The position numbers were made by a program, and so were the translations under genes. 64,000 nt of DNA, from NCBI RefSeq assembly GCF_003597395.2, contig NC_133776.1:33529885-33593884 (forward strand), in the 5' to 3' direction. The stretch's first letter is position 1, and every line of letters begins with the position of its first letter. This stretch comes from Chelonoidis abingdonii (lineage: Eukaryota; Chordata; Testudines; Testudinidae). The notes below the pieces were generated by a model. The model saw only the letters and a program-made list of their open reading frames with translations, was not told the origin of the DNA and ran no database searches. Below, one piece after another: positions 36,440 through 48,948 of the stretch.

Positions 36440-36451
36440 CTTTTTTTTTAA

Positions 36452-36478
<27 letters not shown>
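36440..36478. repeat. Poly-T tract
   Basis: About 38 nt of nearly pure T on the plus strand (poly-A in ATP1B3 sense). Possibly the tail of a lost retroposon, but no body is recognisable next to it. Confidence 0.85.
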
Positions 36479-36485
<7 letters not shown>

Positions 36486-37021
36486 GCTTGAACAGGAGGA
36501 TGCTCCTTCCCCAGCTTCTGAGGACAATTTTTGTTCTGTTGCAGCTTCTGTTTCTGAGAGCGAAGTAACTGATTGTACCCCAGCATAACAGAGACCTCTA
36601 CGTGCAATACTATATGTGAATAATCAATCAGATTACAAGCCAAATGACTATACATTAGATTTTCACTAAGTTTAGAGAGCCCTGAATGAAAAAACAAGAT
36701 GCTATAATGTGAACACAAATTACAACTGTAGAATTTCTCATTCGCTGATTGGGGACTACATGGTGCTTCTTCTGATGCAGAACTTGAGGTACATGTGACA
36801 GTAAGTTAGGTGGTTTTGCGATGTGGATAAGAAGGTTGTAGAATACATCCAACACACAACCGGTACATCTTGCAATCATTTCTCAAGCTATCCCAGACAT
36901 CGGGTTTAGACTGGGCACATTACAGAGCTCCTTTAGCAATTTTATTAACCGATTAGTTTTTTTCTTTTTTAAAGCATTAAGTAAATATAGTTTTTCATTT
37001 AACTAAACAGAGTGAACAGAC

Positions 37022-37195
37022 CAGCGGTTCTCAACCTATTTATCATTGTGGGCTGTGCGGGACCCCAAACCTGCTGTGGGGAAGCTGGGAGCCCACCACA
37101 CACGGCCAGGCAGCCAGGAGCCCACCATGTGCGGCCTTCAGCCCACAGCTGTGTGCTAATTGGGCTGCATGCAGCCCATGGGTTGAGAACCACTG
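37022..37195. mobile_element. hAT MITE (CAGYGGTTCTCAACC ends)
   Basis: Inverted ends CAGCGGTTCTCAACC and GGTTGAGAACCACTG with a 174-bp span. Interior is GC-rich (GGGAGCCCACCA repeated). The flanking 8-mers GAACAGAC and GTCTAGAG do not match, so no target duplication survives. Confidence 0.75.
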
Positions 37196-37203
37196 GTCTA
37201 GAG

Positions 37204-38559
37204 CTAAGCTTGGATTGCCCACTTCAGGTGTTTTCTGTAAGCTTTATGCAGGTCTGTGCCAATAAACTACAGAAGGTTTGTCACCAAGGGAAATTGTCTA
37301 GAGAGTGAAACTGATAACTTAGAAAAACAGGAAGCTTCATGGAACAAGCTTCCCCCATCCTCTCCAGTATCTCCCAAAATCAACAGAAAATTAAGGTTAG
37401 TAAGCAGCTACATTATACTGTAGCATATCAAGCCAAAGCTAATGTTTGCCAATGATTCAAAACATTAAATATATTTCTATATCATATTATTCCTATAATC
37501 AGTATTCAAACAAATTAATATTAAAACGTTACTTCTATTGCCTCAAGCTTTGAGAAATCATGATGCTTTCTCAGTTACCACATGGATATCACCTGTGAAG
37601 AGTAGTTGAAGGAACAGAGTGTGTGGAAAAAGAGGAAGGAAACTGGACACAGTCACTAAGGATTTAAAGATTTTAAGTTAATATCGCTGGGGTGGAACTG
37701 GCTGGAATCCTCATCTTGGCCTAGTCTGCTATGGAGTTAAACTGAACAATTTTAAAAAATGGAACTAGCCTTTAGTTAAGAAATAGATGAAAAGGCTTTA
37801 AGATGACCCAGATATACAGGGTTATGTAGTTTTTTTTAATGTTGCCAACTGCTCTTTAACATATTATTTCAACACAGGTGTGAACACTTCATCACCTCAG
37901 AGAGTTTTTCATCACGTTGGCAATAGTGATTAATGATTTACAAAAATGAAAGTGACATAAGGGAGCTTTTGCATGGAAAGCCTGGAAGAAAGTATGTGCC
38001 TGCAAGATAAAAAATGATGAATCGTGCATTAGTTACGGACTGCTCCTCTGAAAAACTGCTAAAGAGAATAATCTACATTTTAAGTAGCTGTCTGGTTACA
38101 CAATCTCATAGGTCCTAAAAATAACTAGATATGACACTCTGCAGTAGTACTATTAATGTGCACCTTTCCTGTGTAGTAAGGCAGAAGGCTTTCACCTTAG
38201 AAGTGCTGCATCACAAGTCGACTTGAGGGTAAAGGATGCAATTACTCATGTAAGCGATCTCTATCAAAAATGGCTTAGATTGAGCTGTAAGCTTTTACAG
38301 GAACGTAGCCCATTCTGGAACTTGGTAACTAAAGCTATTCCAGTAATCCATTTACAAGAGCATATTGTATGCATACAAAATTAAATAGTCAAGTTTGGTA
38401 GATTTTCTTTTAGTACATTAAGCTTTGGTGTCTCAAGTAAACCCACAGGAAGAGTAATTTAGAATTAAGGGTGAATAATTGTCCTAAACTTACCTAGATG
38501 TGAGTAGGTATTGCAAAAACATTTGAAGAGTGCACAATTTTGTGTGTTGTAATGTTTAC
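37204..38559. other. Intron 1, stretch without recognised features
   Basis: AT-rich intron; nothing recognised. Confidence 0.55.
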
Positions 38560-39200
38560 TGTGACAAAGTTCCTCCTTTACCTTGGTGGGTCCTGCGCTT
38601 ATTTGGCAAATTTACTCACCTCAGTGATCTTCCCCACAGTCTGGGTCAACTTCTCCTGCATCTGATCAGGAGTTGGGAGGTTTGGGGGGAACCTGGGCCC
38701 GCCCTCTACTGCAGGTTCCAGCCCAGGGCCCTGTGGATTGCAGCTGTCTATAGTGCCTCCTGTAACAGCTGCATGACAGCTACAACTCCCTGGGCTACTT
38801 CCCCATGGTCTCCTCCGAACACCTTCTTTATCCTCACCACAGGACCTTCCTCCTGGTGTCCTGATAAGCTTGTACTCCTTGTCCTCCAGCAGCACACCCC
38901 TCTCACTCACAGCTCCTTGCGCCTCTTGCCCCAGCTCCTCACACTCACTTCCCTCTTCTGGCTACCCCACCCTGACTGGAGCGAGCTGCTTTTTAAACCC
39001 AGGTGTTCTGATAAGCCTGCCTTGATTGGCTGCAGTTGTTCTAATAGCCTGCATGCCTTAATTGGTTCTAGCAGTTCCTGATTACTCTAGTGCAGCCCTG
39101 CTCTGGTCACTCAGGGAACAGAAACTACTCACCCAGTGACCAGTATATTTGCCCTCACCAGACTCCTGTACCAACTGGCATCAGTCTGTCAGGCGTTACA
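38560..39200 (-). mobile_element. Solo LTR of an endogenous retroelement
   Basis: A 641-bp block that on the minus strand starts TGTAACGCCTGACAG and ends CTTTGTCACA, so it has the TG...CA ends of an LTR. A TATA-like TTTAAAAA lies at 38990-38997 (minus strand) in the expected middle third. No internal retroviral coding sequence is adjacent, hence solo. The flanks (TTTAC and TAGTA) do not form a clear target duplication. I recognise it as an abundant turtle LTR family; class (ERV or Gypsy) is not decided. Confidence 0.65.
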
Positions 39201-39525
39201 TAGTAGGGCCCTGAAAAAAGTCCACCAGATGATTACTAGCCATACGTATCACGCAATATAACAGATGGAAAAAACAGTTACTTTTTCCGTAACTGATGTT
39301 CTTCGAGATATGTTGCTCATATCTATCCACAATAGGTGTGCATACTCGCCACGTCCACCTGTGCCGGAAGTTTTCCCTACAGTCTCTGTGGGGGGGGGGG
39401 AACGTCCCCCCATGAACCCTGGAGTGGCTCCTGCCCGGTGCGGTATAACGGGAGCTGCGCGCTCCCCCACCCTCCGTTCCTTCTTGCCAGATAACTCCGA
39501 CAGAGGGGAAGGAGGGTGGGATGAG

Positions 39526-39622
39526 GAATAGACATGAGCAACACATCTCAAAGAACATCAGTTACGGAAAAGATAACTGTTTTTTCTTCAAGTGATTGCT
39601 CATGTATATTCCACAACAGGTG
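39526..39622. repeat. DIRS B internal complementary region
   Basis: First part (GAGCAACACATCTCAAAGAA, CATCAGTTACGGAAAA) is the inverse of the outer left end at 39270-39330 (TTTTCCGTAACTGATGTTCT). Second part (CTTCAAGTGATTGCTCATGT, then CCACAACAGGTG) is the complement of the right outer end near 45190-45230. The same joined-end layout as in element A is therefore present in a divergent subfamily. A 28-bp tandem duplication (39631-39682, GTATATCTGTTGGAGGTGGG repeated) follows it. Confidence 0.82.
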
Positions 39623-40634
39623 ATTTCAAGGTATATCTGTTGGAGGTGGGTAAACAAAGTATATCTGTTGGAGGTGGGTAAAAAACCCAGCATCATCCTG
39701 GTCTGGGAGACGATCGCATAGTGCGAGGCGAACGTGTGAACCGACGACCATGTGGCGGCCCTATAAACATCCACGGGGACGTGGGCCACGAAGGCAGCTG
39801 AGGAGGCCTGTGCCCAGGTCAAGTGCACCCTCACAATGGTTGGCAGGGGAATGCCTGCCAGCTCATAACAGGAACGGATGCACAAAGAGATCCAGTTGGA
39901 AAGCTGCTGAGTGGAAATCGGCTGGCTCCTCGCACGCTCAGCTGTGAGGACTTTCTGAATGGCTGAGTCTGCTCGAGGTAGAAAGCCAGAGCCAATCGAG
40001 CACGTGGAGACAGTTCCTCACTGGATGCGTGAAGCTTGGGGCAGAGGACCGGCAGAAAAAATATCCTGACCCATGTGGTAGGTGGAGACCACCTTCGGGA
40101 GGAACACAGGGTGTGGGCGGAGCTGGACCTTGTCCTTATGAAAGGCCGTGTATGGCAGTTCGGAGGTCAGGGCCCTGAGCTCCGAAACTTGCCTGTCCAA
40201 CATGATAGCAACCAGCAAGGACACCTTCCACGAGAGGTGAGACCAGGAGCACATGGCCAGTGATTCAAACAGGGGCCCTGTGAGATGAGCCAAACCAGGA
40301 TTAGGTCCCACTGTGGAACCAGGAGTCTAGAATGTGGGAAAAGACAGTCTAGACCCTTAATGAACCAGCCAGTCATAGCATGGGAAAACACCGTGTGTCC
40401 TTGCACCAGCGGATGGAAGGCCATTATGGCCGCCAGGTACATCTTGACGGACGTGGTCACTAGGCCCTGGGCCCTCAGGTGGAGGAAGTAATCAAGGATA
40501 AGTTGGATCAGGGCCGTCACCGGGAAGACACTGTGGTCTTCCACCCACCAAATAAGAGTGGTGAGCGGAGGGCCGTCTACTTTCGAAGAGGGCACATTGA
40601 ACCTACTCTGAGCACATCCTTTCCTCTCCTCCAA
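39562..40634 (-). pseudogene. DIRS B tyrosine recombinase pseudogene
   Basis: N-terminal part at 40167-40634 (TTSVKMYLAAIMAFHP). The catalytic part at 40018-40311 holds DRQVSELRAL with the first Arg position changed to Gln in RQVSEL. The C-terminal part at 39562-39885 has WAQASSAAFVAHVPVDVYRA and FASHYAIV with the candidate nucleophile Tyr. As in element A, Trp replaces Arg in the H-x-x-R box (HLTWAQ). Frames change between the parts. Confidence 0.8.
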
Positions 40635-40649
40635 TGAGCAGCCATGCCG

Positions 40650-42388
40650 TAAGGTGAATCGCTGCTAGATTGGGAGGGAGGCAGCGGCCCTGGTCCTGTG
40701 AGAGCAGGTCTGGGCGGAGCAGCAATGGCCATAGCGGAGCTACCGCCAGGCCCGTGAGGGTCCCGTACCAATACTGCCTGGACCATGCCAGGGCAATCAG
40801 GAGAACTCGAGCCTTGTCCAACTTTATCTTTTCCAGAACCCTGGTGATTAGAGAGAACAGGGGCGGAGTCGTAGAGAAGCCAGCCTGACCAGGACAGGAG
40901 AAAAGCATCAGAGATAGTGCCCCTTCCCCAGGCCTTCCTTGGAGCAGAACCGGGGGCGTCGCCGGTTCTGCTGAGCCATGAACAGGTCCACCTAGGGAGT
41001 TCCCCACCTTTGGAAGAGCCGGTGCTTGAGTCACTGCTCAAGTGATCCACCCTCTCGTTGCAGGTGCCCAGTGAAGGCCTTCAGGTGGATGTTGTGGGCT
41101 ATACAGACGTCCCACAGCCTGAGGGCTTCGAGGCAGAGGGCAGAGGAGCGGGTCTCACCTTGCATGCTGATACAGAACATCAAGGCCGTGTTGTCCGTGA
41201 GGACCCTGATTACCTTGCCCTCCAGGTGCAATCAGAAGACCATACATGCCAGCCGCACTGCTCTGAGCTCCTTGATGTTTACGTTTAGGGTCAGGTCCTG
41301 AGCCGACCACAGGCCTTGGGTCTGAAAGCTCCCCAAATGGGCCCCCAACCCAGGTCCAACACATCAGACACTAGCTCCAGTGACAGGGCCCTGTCCCTGA
41401 ACGGGATCCCTTGGGGCATGTTGTTCGGAGTGGACCACCATCGCAGGGAGGTAATCACAGTGTCCATCCTGTCCATGGCCTGGGAGAAATTCGAGGCCAA
41501 CCAGAGCTGGAAGGGCCTCATCCTGAGTCTGGCATGACAGATCACATACGTGCATGCCGACATATGACCCAAAACCCTGGCTGTTGTCACCAGGAACCTT
41601 GTGATCGAGTCGATGAGACCTTTCAGGGTCTCAAACCTGTCTGGTGGGAGGGAGGTCCTGGCCGACACTGCGTTCAGGAACACCCCAATAAACTCTATGT
41701 GCTGGACCGGGACTAACGTGGACTTGGTGTTGTTTACCAGTAGGCCCAAGGTGGTGCACATGGACAGGAGCGCCACGTGATCCCACACCTGCGAACATTA
41801 GGTGCCCTTGACAAGCCAATCGTCCAGACAGGGAAATATCTGTACCCGCCGTCATCTGAGGTAGGCCACTACCACCGACATGCATTTTATAAACACTCTG
41901 GGGGCAGTGGACAGCCCAAATGGGAGGACCGTAAATTGGTAATGATTCTGTCCCACCACAAAAGGGAGGAAGCACCTGTGCCCCTCAAATACGTGGATGT
42001 GGAAGTACGTGTCCTGTAGATCGAGGGCAGTATACCAGTCCCCAGGATGGGGATGATGAAGGCAAGGGAGACCATGCAGAACTTGAGCTTCACCATGTGC
42101 TGGTTCAGACCCCATAGGTCCAGTATGGGCCTGAGACCCCCCTTTGGCCTTTGGAATAAGGAAATAATGGGAGTAGTACCCCTTGCCCATGAACTCCTCA
42201 GGCACCACCTCTATCGCTCCTACTCCTAGGAGCCTCCCCACCTCCTGCTCGAGCAGAGCTTCGTGTGAGGGGTCCCCCAGGAGGGACAGGAGCAGGCGGT
42301 GGTTGGGCGGGGAGGAGATAAACTGGAGGGTGTAACCCTGGGATACGGTGGTCCAAAGTGAGCTTAGACCATTCCGGAAGGAAAGCAC
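40650..42388 (-). pseudogene. DIRS B reverse transcriptase-RNase H pseudogene
   Basis: RT start and motifs A and B are in one frame (41852-42388): EVGRLLGVGAIEVVPEE, YTALDLQDTYFHIHV and QFTVLPFGLSTAPRVFIKCM. The active-site block lies in another frame (near 41815-41850), reading CLDDWL on the minus strand. RNase H is at 41031-41231 with VLTDNTALMF and MQGETRSSALC. Frameshifts separate the parts. Confidence 0.82.
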
Positions 42389-42469
42389 ACAACCGGCTGG
42401 GTTGGATCCCTGACGAGGACTAGCGGGTTGCCCCCTGGCATCCCATCAAAACGCCTTTTTCCCCACCTG

Positions 42470-42605
42470 TATCAGAGGGGTAGCCATGTTAGTCTGGATC
42501 TGTAAAAAGCGACAAAGAGTCCTATGGCACCTTACAGACTAACAGAACTATTGGAGCATAAGCTTTCGTGGGTGAATACCCACTACGTCAGATGCACGTG
42601 GTGGA
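42470..42605 (-). mobile_element. PLE-like repeat with hammerhead-like core, nested in DIRS B
   Basis: Plus-strand landmarks are GGGGTAGCCATGTTAGTCTG, CTATGGCACCTTACAGACTA and AAGCTTTCGTGGGTGAATAC. It interrupts DIRS B between gag and RT, so it is younger than that element. On the minus strand positions 42591-42554 resemble a hammerhead ribozyme core (see findings). It is the same family as 23917-24028. Assignment to Penelope-like elements is tentative. Confidence 0.55.
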
Positions 42606-42802
42606 CATTTCCAGAGGCAGGTATAAATATGCAGACAAGAATCAGTCTAGAGTCTTTTCTGGACCTGCCTGCCCTTGAAGGGTCCAGGCCCGGGTGGAGG
42701 CAGAGACTGCCTGTGAAAGCACCTCTTATAGTCCCGTTGCTTCTTATGGACAGTCTCGTACTTCAAGAGGGTGGCCGGGGTTGGAGTCTGCTGTGCTTGA
42801 AC

Positions 42803-44970
42803 TTACCTTTTGCCGGAGCCGGGACATAGAGACCCAGGGTCTGGAGGGTCGTGCGGGAGTCCTTCATGCCATGCAGCCCTGTATCTGTTTCCTCTGCCAA
42901 CAGCTTTCCCATTAAATAGGCAATCCTGCATGGAAGATTGTGCCTCGCTGGAGAGCCCGGAAAGCAGGAGCCATGATCGCCGTGTCCACAGCATCTGAGT
43001 TAGCCTGAAGGGAAGCCCGAACTGCCACTGCCCCTTCCTCCACCAGCACCCAGAACTCCTCCTTATCACACTCCTGGAGGAAGACCTCAAATTTAGGCAG
43101 GGTGCCCCACAGATTAAATTCGAATTGACCCAATAGGGCCTGATGGTTTGCCACTCGTAACTGGAAGCTCGAAGACTAATACATTTTTCTTCCGAAAGAT
43201 TCCAGCCTCCAAGAGTCTTTGTTCTTTGGGGTTGGGGCTGGCTAACCCTGTCATTCCCTGTGGTTGACCGACTCAACCACCAGGGAGTTGGGCGCCAGGT
43301 GAGTATATAGGTACTCATGTCCTTTAAGGGTACAAAGTACTGGTGTTCTGCCTTTTTTGATATGGGGGCCAACAAGGGCGGTGTTTGCCACAGGACATTT
43401 GAAATTTTAGCCACCCCTTCAGGGAGCAGCAAGGCCACCCTATCCAGTGCCAATGGGGACCACATGTTGAACAGGGAGTCTGAGGGCTCCTCCATCTCCT
43501 CTGCCTGGAGATGGAGGTTTGTTGCCACCCTCTTTAAGAGCTCTTGGTGGGCCCTGAAGTCCCCCTGCGGGATAGAGGGAGGCGGGGCGGGGCAAAGAGG
43601 CTGGTGCAGTGCTTTGGGTGTTGGCCAGCACTGGAGGATCCACCACCTGGTCAGACTCCGGGCATGGTACCGAGGACAAGCGTCCCACTGACTCCTTCGT
43701 CGGAGGTCTGGAGAGGGAGGCTGACGGTACTTCCGAAGCTCTGGCCACCAAGCAAGCTCCCACTGGGGGCTGTGCCAGAGGCCACAGTACCCACTGAGCT
43801 GGCCACGATGCTCAGTGCTACTGCACCTGCTGTGGCACCGGTGGGGCCAGCTGCCCGGTCCGGCCCACTGAAGGACGGCTACGAATGGAGACTGGGCTAG
43901 CGTAGGATCTGCTGCTGTCTCTCGACTGAAAGGAGGGTGGTGCCAGGATTTGCAACAGTCACAGGAATGCGATCTCGACATGGAGGACTGGTACTGACGG
44001 TAACAGCTGCTCCGCGAACGGCCTCAACAGGCAGACCTGCAATGGCGAGGCGCCAGCGATCGACGCCCGGGGCTGCAGTGCCTTGGCAGAGACTTGGAGC
44101 AGGAGCCCAAGTGGAAACAGCAACAACGACCATGCCGTGACTGACTGCGGTACCCTCTCGACAACGTCCGCCGCGGTCCTGTCGATATCCACTCTCTGAG
44201 TAGGGCCAGTGTCAACAAGTCTCAGCTGGATGGAACCCGGCTCGAGAGTCTGATTGGCGTCAAGGGCGATCCATGTGGACTCTGTCCCAAGTGGACGCTG
44301 GGCGATGACTGGCATCAGGAACATTCCCTCGACTGAGACCAGTACCGAGCCGGAGGCAAGTGTGGAGATCCCACCGGAGGCTTGCCTCTAGAGCATGGGG
44401 CCAACATCAGCGGCACTCTGGGCACCGGCATGGACAAGACATCCCAAGCCACCTGGAGGGCTTCGGGCGTGGATGGCATCTGGACATCCGGAGAGGCCTG
44501 TTCCAAAGGGGCTGGGTTACTCCACTCTATGGGAGTCGGAGGCCTAGGGCCTGATGGGGATCAAGACTGCCCGACATGGGCCTACCCTCTGTCTCAGACT
44601 TCCCTCGGTGCCACTGCGAAGAGGGAGACTTCTTGGCCCTCTTGACGTGCCCTGAGGACGGAGACTGGTGCTGACCGGTTGATGACACTGACAGATCACT
44701 GTGTACTGAGACCGCAGTGCCCGGTACTGGCTTGAAGCGGTGTGCCGGGGTCAGCGTGACTCCTTCAAAATGGATGGGAGCCTAATGTCCCTTTCTCTTT
44801 CGGTCCAAGGCTTAAATGATTTGCAAATCTTGCAGCTCTTGCTGATATGGGTTTCTCCCAAGCAGCGCAAACAGCCTGTGTGCGGGTTGCTTCTTGACAG
44901 AACGCTGACAAGAACTGCAGAACTTAAATCCCGGAGCTCGAGGCATGCCCCAGCCCAGGCTCACTGACTA
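42803..44970 (-). pseudogene. DIRS B gag pseudogene
   Basis: Recognisable gag in one frame at 42803-43981: FRAHQELLKRVATNLHLQAE, RVALLLPEGVAKISNVLWQT and KKAEHQYFVPLKDMSTYI. The last matches the PSKGYEYLYVHPTP stretch of element A. A Cys-rich N-terminal segment near 44790-44960 is out of frame. Codons are shifted several times. The GC- and CpG-rich span 43.5-44.7 kb is the gag linker. Confidence 0.7.
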
Positions 44971-45235
44971 ACAAAACTAACTATAGGTACTAAATGAATA
45001 AACAGTTCTGGGACGAGGTACAGCAAAGCTGGAGCAGAGCAGTTCCGACACACCTTCACTGGAGGCAAGAAGGAACTTAGGGTGGTGGGAGCACGCAGTT
45101 CCCCTTATACCACACCAGAGGGGGCTCTCCCTCCTATAGGTACTGCTAGGGGAAAAACTTTCGGCACTGGTGTACGTGGTAAGCACGCACACCTATTGTG
45201 GACTACACATGAGCGATCACTTGACGTAGTTGTCT

Positions 45236-48200
45236 AAGGTTTAAGATAAAGCATTATGATGCACACAACGATCCCAGCTACCATGGAGACTGTGGGGCAA
45301 GGGAGAACATATGCTGATTTCAAACCAGGAGTCTTTCCCAGGAAGACCCCATATTTTGCATTCTTACATGGTAGCTAAACTATCAAATTTGGAATTTCCT
45401 CCCTCCTAGGAGGGAAGAGAACAGCACCACTCATTTCTCCTCATCTTGTCTTTTGTGGTTTGTTTGGCTTCTCAGTTTTGAATGCCCCCCTCTCACTCTT
45501 TCCTCACTATGTCTTCTTGCCTGTACACAGTTGCCCAGAGAAGCAAATGATATTCTTGTAAATTTATATTTCCCTCTTCTCAATATGAATGTAGTAAAAA
45601 AAAAAGCTATTTCATTCTGATTTCACAATTTTTTTTTCATACTTTAGCAAAAGTAAAAATAATCTCCAAACATTTTGGAAATATAGTTCTAGTAGATGAC
45701 TAAGCAGTCCTATAGAAATATTTTCCCACATCACGGCTGGCTTTACCAAATCATTTTGCTAACTTGTGAGTTACTGCCTACCTTAGAAGCCATGCTTCAA
45801 ACTCAATTCTCAGGCAGCAACAGTTAGAAATCTCAAGGTTAAAGTGTCCATTCATACAAATGGCATTCAACAATATAGGGTAAATCATTTCTCTTACTTA
45901 AAAGATCTGAGTCCAGATTCTCTGCTGCACCAAGTTTATGATTTCTCTTAGGAGCTGCTCTAACATCCACCATCTGGCAGTAGAGTTGCCAAGGGACTGC
46001 CTGCCTGCTGAGCATCACCATAGCACCTGCCACACACATCTTGTACTGGGGCTATGAAGAGAGCAACATTTGAAGATAGCTATGCCAACTCTATGCCCAC
46101 AAGGGACTCTCCCCTCTCCTTTTTTGGATGGGAGTGAAGGGATTAGAAGCAGATTCCACCCCCTCTGTACCACAAGAGAATCTGGTCACTAGATCAGAAA
46201 TGGCAAATTTGGGGGGTTCTTTTTAAACTAAGAGTAAATACTTTCAAAATTTTATAATTTCTGCCTGTTTCACTCTAATTGTCTGGTTCCCTCCCCCTCC
46301 CCCACACAACTCACTTCCTCCCTAAATACTTCGGAAAAAGTACAGATGGGACTCTGCATCTTCTCCTCTTCTTCCCAGCCAAAACTCCGAATAACGACCA
46401 AGGCCAGTTCTAATTTGTGTATGTCTGATCATTTAAAATTAAGGTTTACTGGTAACTCTACAGAGAGTCCAAAACTATACGAAGAGCTGACTGGTCATAA
46501 GGTCTCCGAATTTCCAGTTACCAAGTTTCATTTAAGGAAACTCAGCGTATTAAATATTTCTCTATTATCACTTTTCCATATGAACAACTGCTACAATTGC
46601 TACAGGATTTTGTGATCAGAAGGAAGGGAGAGATGTTCTGCATGATTTTGAATGGAGATTGTCTAAAAAGCAGCAGGCATATTATTGTAAAAAAAAAAAT
46701 TTTAAAAAATTATGAAGTATAAGAACCCTGACCTGCTCACGTCACTAATTAGGTTGTCTTACCACTTCATCTTACACTCTGACCAATAGGTGAGAAATGA
46801 ACAGGAGAAAAATTCAGCTCACACTGATGTAGCTGTGTTAACTCTAACAGGATAGCATAAGTAAAAGGTAATAAATGTCTGTCAGTAAACAGAAGGGACT
46901 CTAAAAATCTAAAAGTGTCATGACCTTGTTTAACAGACCTGATTCCTGAGTGTCTTTGGACTAGAAACACAGCTTAAAGCTCTTTTTATAGCAACACACT
47001 ATCAAGAAGCTCTATTTTTCACAATTTTTCTGCACTCTCAGCAATTAATAGGAAAAGTTTCCTTTAGTACAACAGTGACACATTCCATTTAACAAACATG
47101 GACTTGTGTTAACAGCACAAACCAAATTGGTTGATTTGGTTTATTTCCTTGTGCTACTTCAAGTGTAGCCAATGTAAATAACATGTACAGCTCAGAAAAT
47201 GACTAACTTCTGTTGCAGAAAAAGCAGATAAAATTAACACTGTATGGATGCTAGAGGGAATTTTTTGAAGCTATGCAATAGATTAAAGCTATGAAGACAT
47301 TTTAGAATCGTGAGAAATTGTCAGTTTTGTCCTGCACTGCTACACATTTTTAAATTCACAACAAGCACTAGTTTACAGTTTAGCCACTAAATTGTATGTC
47401 CAATAATCTCTCTAAATTGATAAATTTTTGCTTTAAAAATAATTCCAGCTGGATATTATACTATCATCCCATCTGGTATTTAGTAACCAATAGCATGTGA
47501 GCCTAACATTTAAAACAATAAATTCATCTCCTTATATGTACTACTAGAGATATATCACCAAAAACATGTTACACAAGATATTAAAGGGAAGGATGTTTCC
47601 CCGACAAGCTACAGAATCCCAGCAGGAGATTCAGATGTGCAAATTTAAAATTCAATTCAAATGGCCAGAAGCATTTTTTTAACTTTCAGAACACTGGGTT
47701 CAGCAACAACAAATAGTTTTCCTGCTAAAAAGCTTTATTTTCTCAAAAACATACAGATAGAAGGGAGTCTCATTTTTGGCAAACTTTTCTAACCCACAAA
47801 CCTTCAAGCCTCCATGCTGTGGATCAACTGTTCCTGCAGGGAAAGCCTGAACTCTGCTCTATCTTGACCATTTAATTTTGAGGACAAATGCAGAAAGGAA
47901 AGAAATGTCATACTATAATTTATACCACTTCTTCAGACAATCTCAAAGTCCTGATCACATAGAGAGTTAACAGTAAATTGTGAAGATTTCCTGTTTGAAG
48001 ATCAGCAGGACTCCTACAGAAGTCAGAAAAAACCCCAAATTTTATTTATTTATTTATTGACTACAGCAACAGTCAATTCTGAACTCAAACAAGTGAAGCA
48101 GGCCTACAGTATTTCCCTCCTTGATGTCATGTCCCTAAAATCCTCTCTACTAAGATAGCTTCTTTTGTAGCAAATTTTTTTTTGGTTCATTAGATTAAGT

Positions 48201-48948
48201 TATAGTTATTTTAAATATTGTTTAAAACTTCAGTTGAAGTTTTAAGCACCATCAAGTATGATTTTTTAAGTCTGCTGAAGAACTGAGCCAGTTCATATTA
48301 AATATATAGCATCAATTCAGCAGAGTAGGATTCGTACGTACTCTACAGTACCACCACCATATATTTTAATCAGTTTAAATAAACCTGTATGAAGAGAAAC
48401 ATTAGCTCCTGAACTACAGAATGGATACTTGTATTACCCAAATCACAATTATTTCAGCATAATGAACAAGGGAATTTAATGTTTTCATCTGGAGAGACAA
48501 GACTAAGGAGTCATAGAAAGGAAGACAATAGTAAGGTAAAAGGAGACTAGCGCATGGGAGGGGATTTGAGCAGCCGTAAAAAGAGCTCAGATAAGTGGAG
48601 TATACATGCCATGAGTTGGAGAGGTGATGGACAGTGTTTTAGACATAGAATAGAAGAGAGTTTAGGGGTTGAAACAAATAATATAGACAGTGGAATAAAA
48701 TCAAGAATAAGACACTAAAGGAGATAAAAGTTTCTCTCACACTTAGTTTTGAAATTTTAAATCAAAATGCTCTATTTCTTCAGAGGAGTCAAAAGCAAGA
48801 TCAACATTTCAACAAAATTAATGACAACATGGCCGGTAACAACTTCCATCTAGTCAGCAAGACTGTCTTTATTTTGGCAAAAAACATCTAGTTTTAGAAC
48901 TGTTTAATTCAAACAATGAAACTGATTATTCAATATGAATGATTAGTA
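45236..48948. other. Intron 1, stretch without recognised features
   Basis: 3.7 kb of AT-rich intron. Only simple repeats, including (TTTA)n at 48039-48058. No ORF with a domain. Confidence 0.55.

Larger units (their letters stand above)
39265..45235 (-). mobile_element. DIRS-type tyrosine-recombinase retrotransposon B
   Basis: Same architecture and orientation as element A but a different subfamily: only moderate similarity in the terminal repeats and about 1 kb longer, mainly in the gag region. Inverted terminal repeats are at about 39310-39525 and 44995-45215 (shared CACAATAGGTGTGC and CAAGAAGGAAC blocks). An internal complementary region follows the left repeat. gag, RT, RNase H and recombinase are all broken. 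A PLE-like repeat is inserted at 42470-42605. Confidence 0.88.

Noticed and set aside
37014..37203. Target duplication for the MITE at 37022-37195
   Set aside because: The flanking 8-mers GAACAGAC and GTCTAGAG do not match, so none is claimed.
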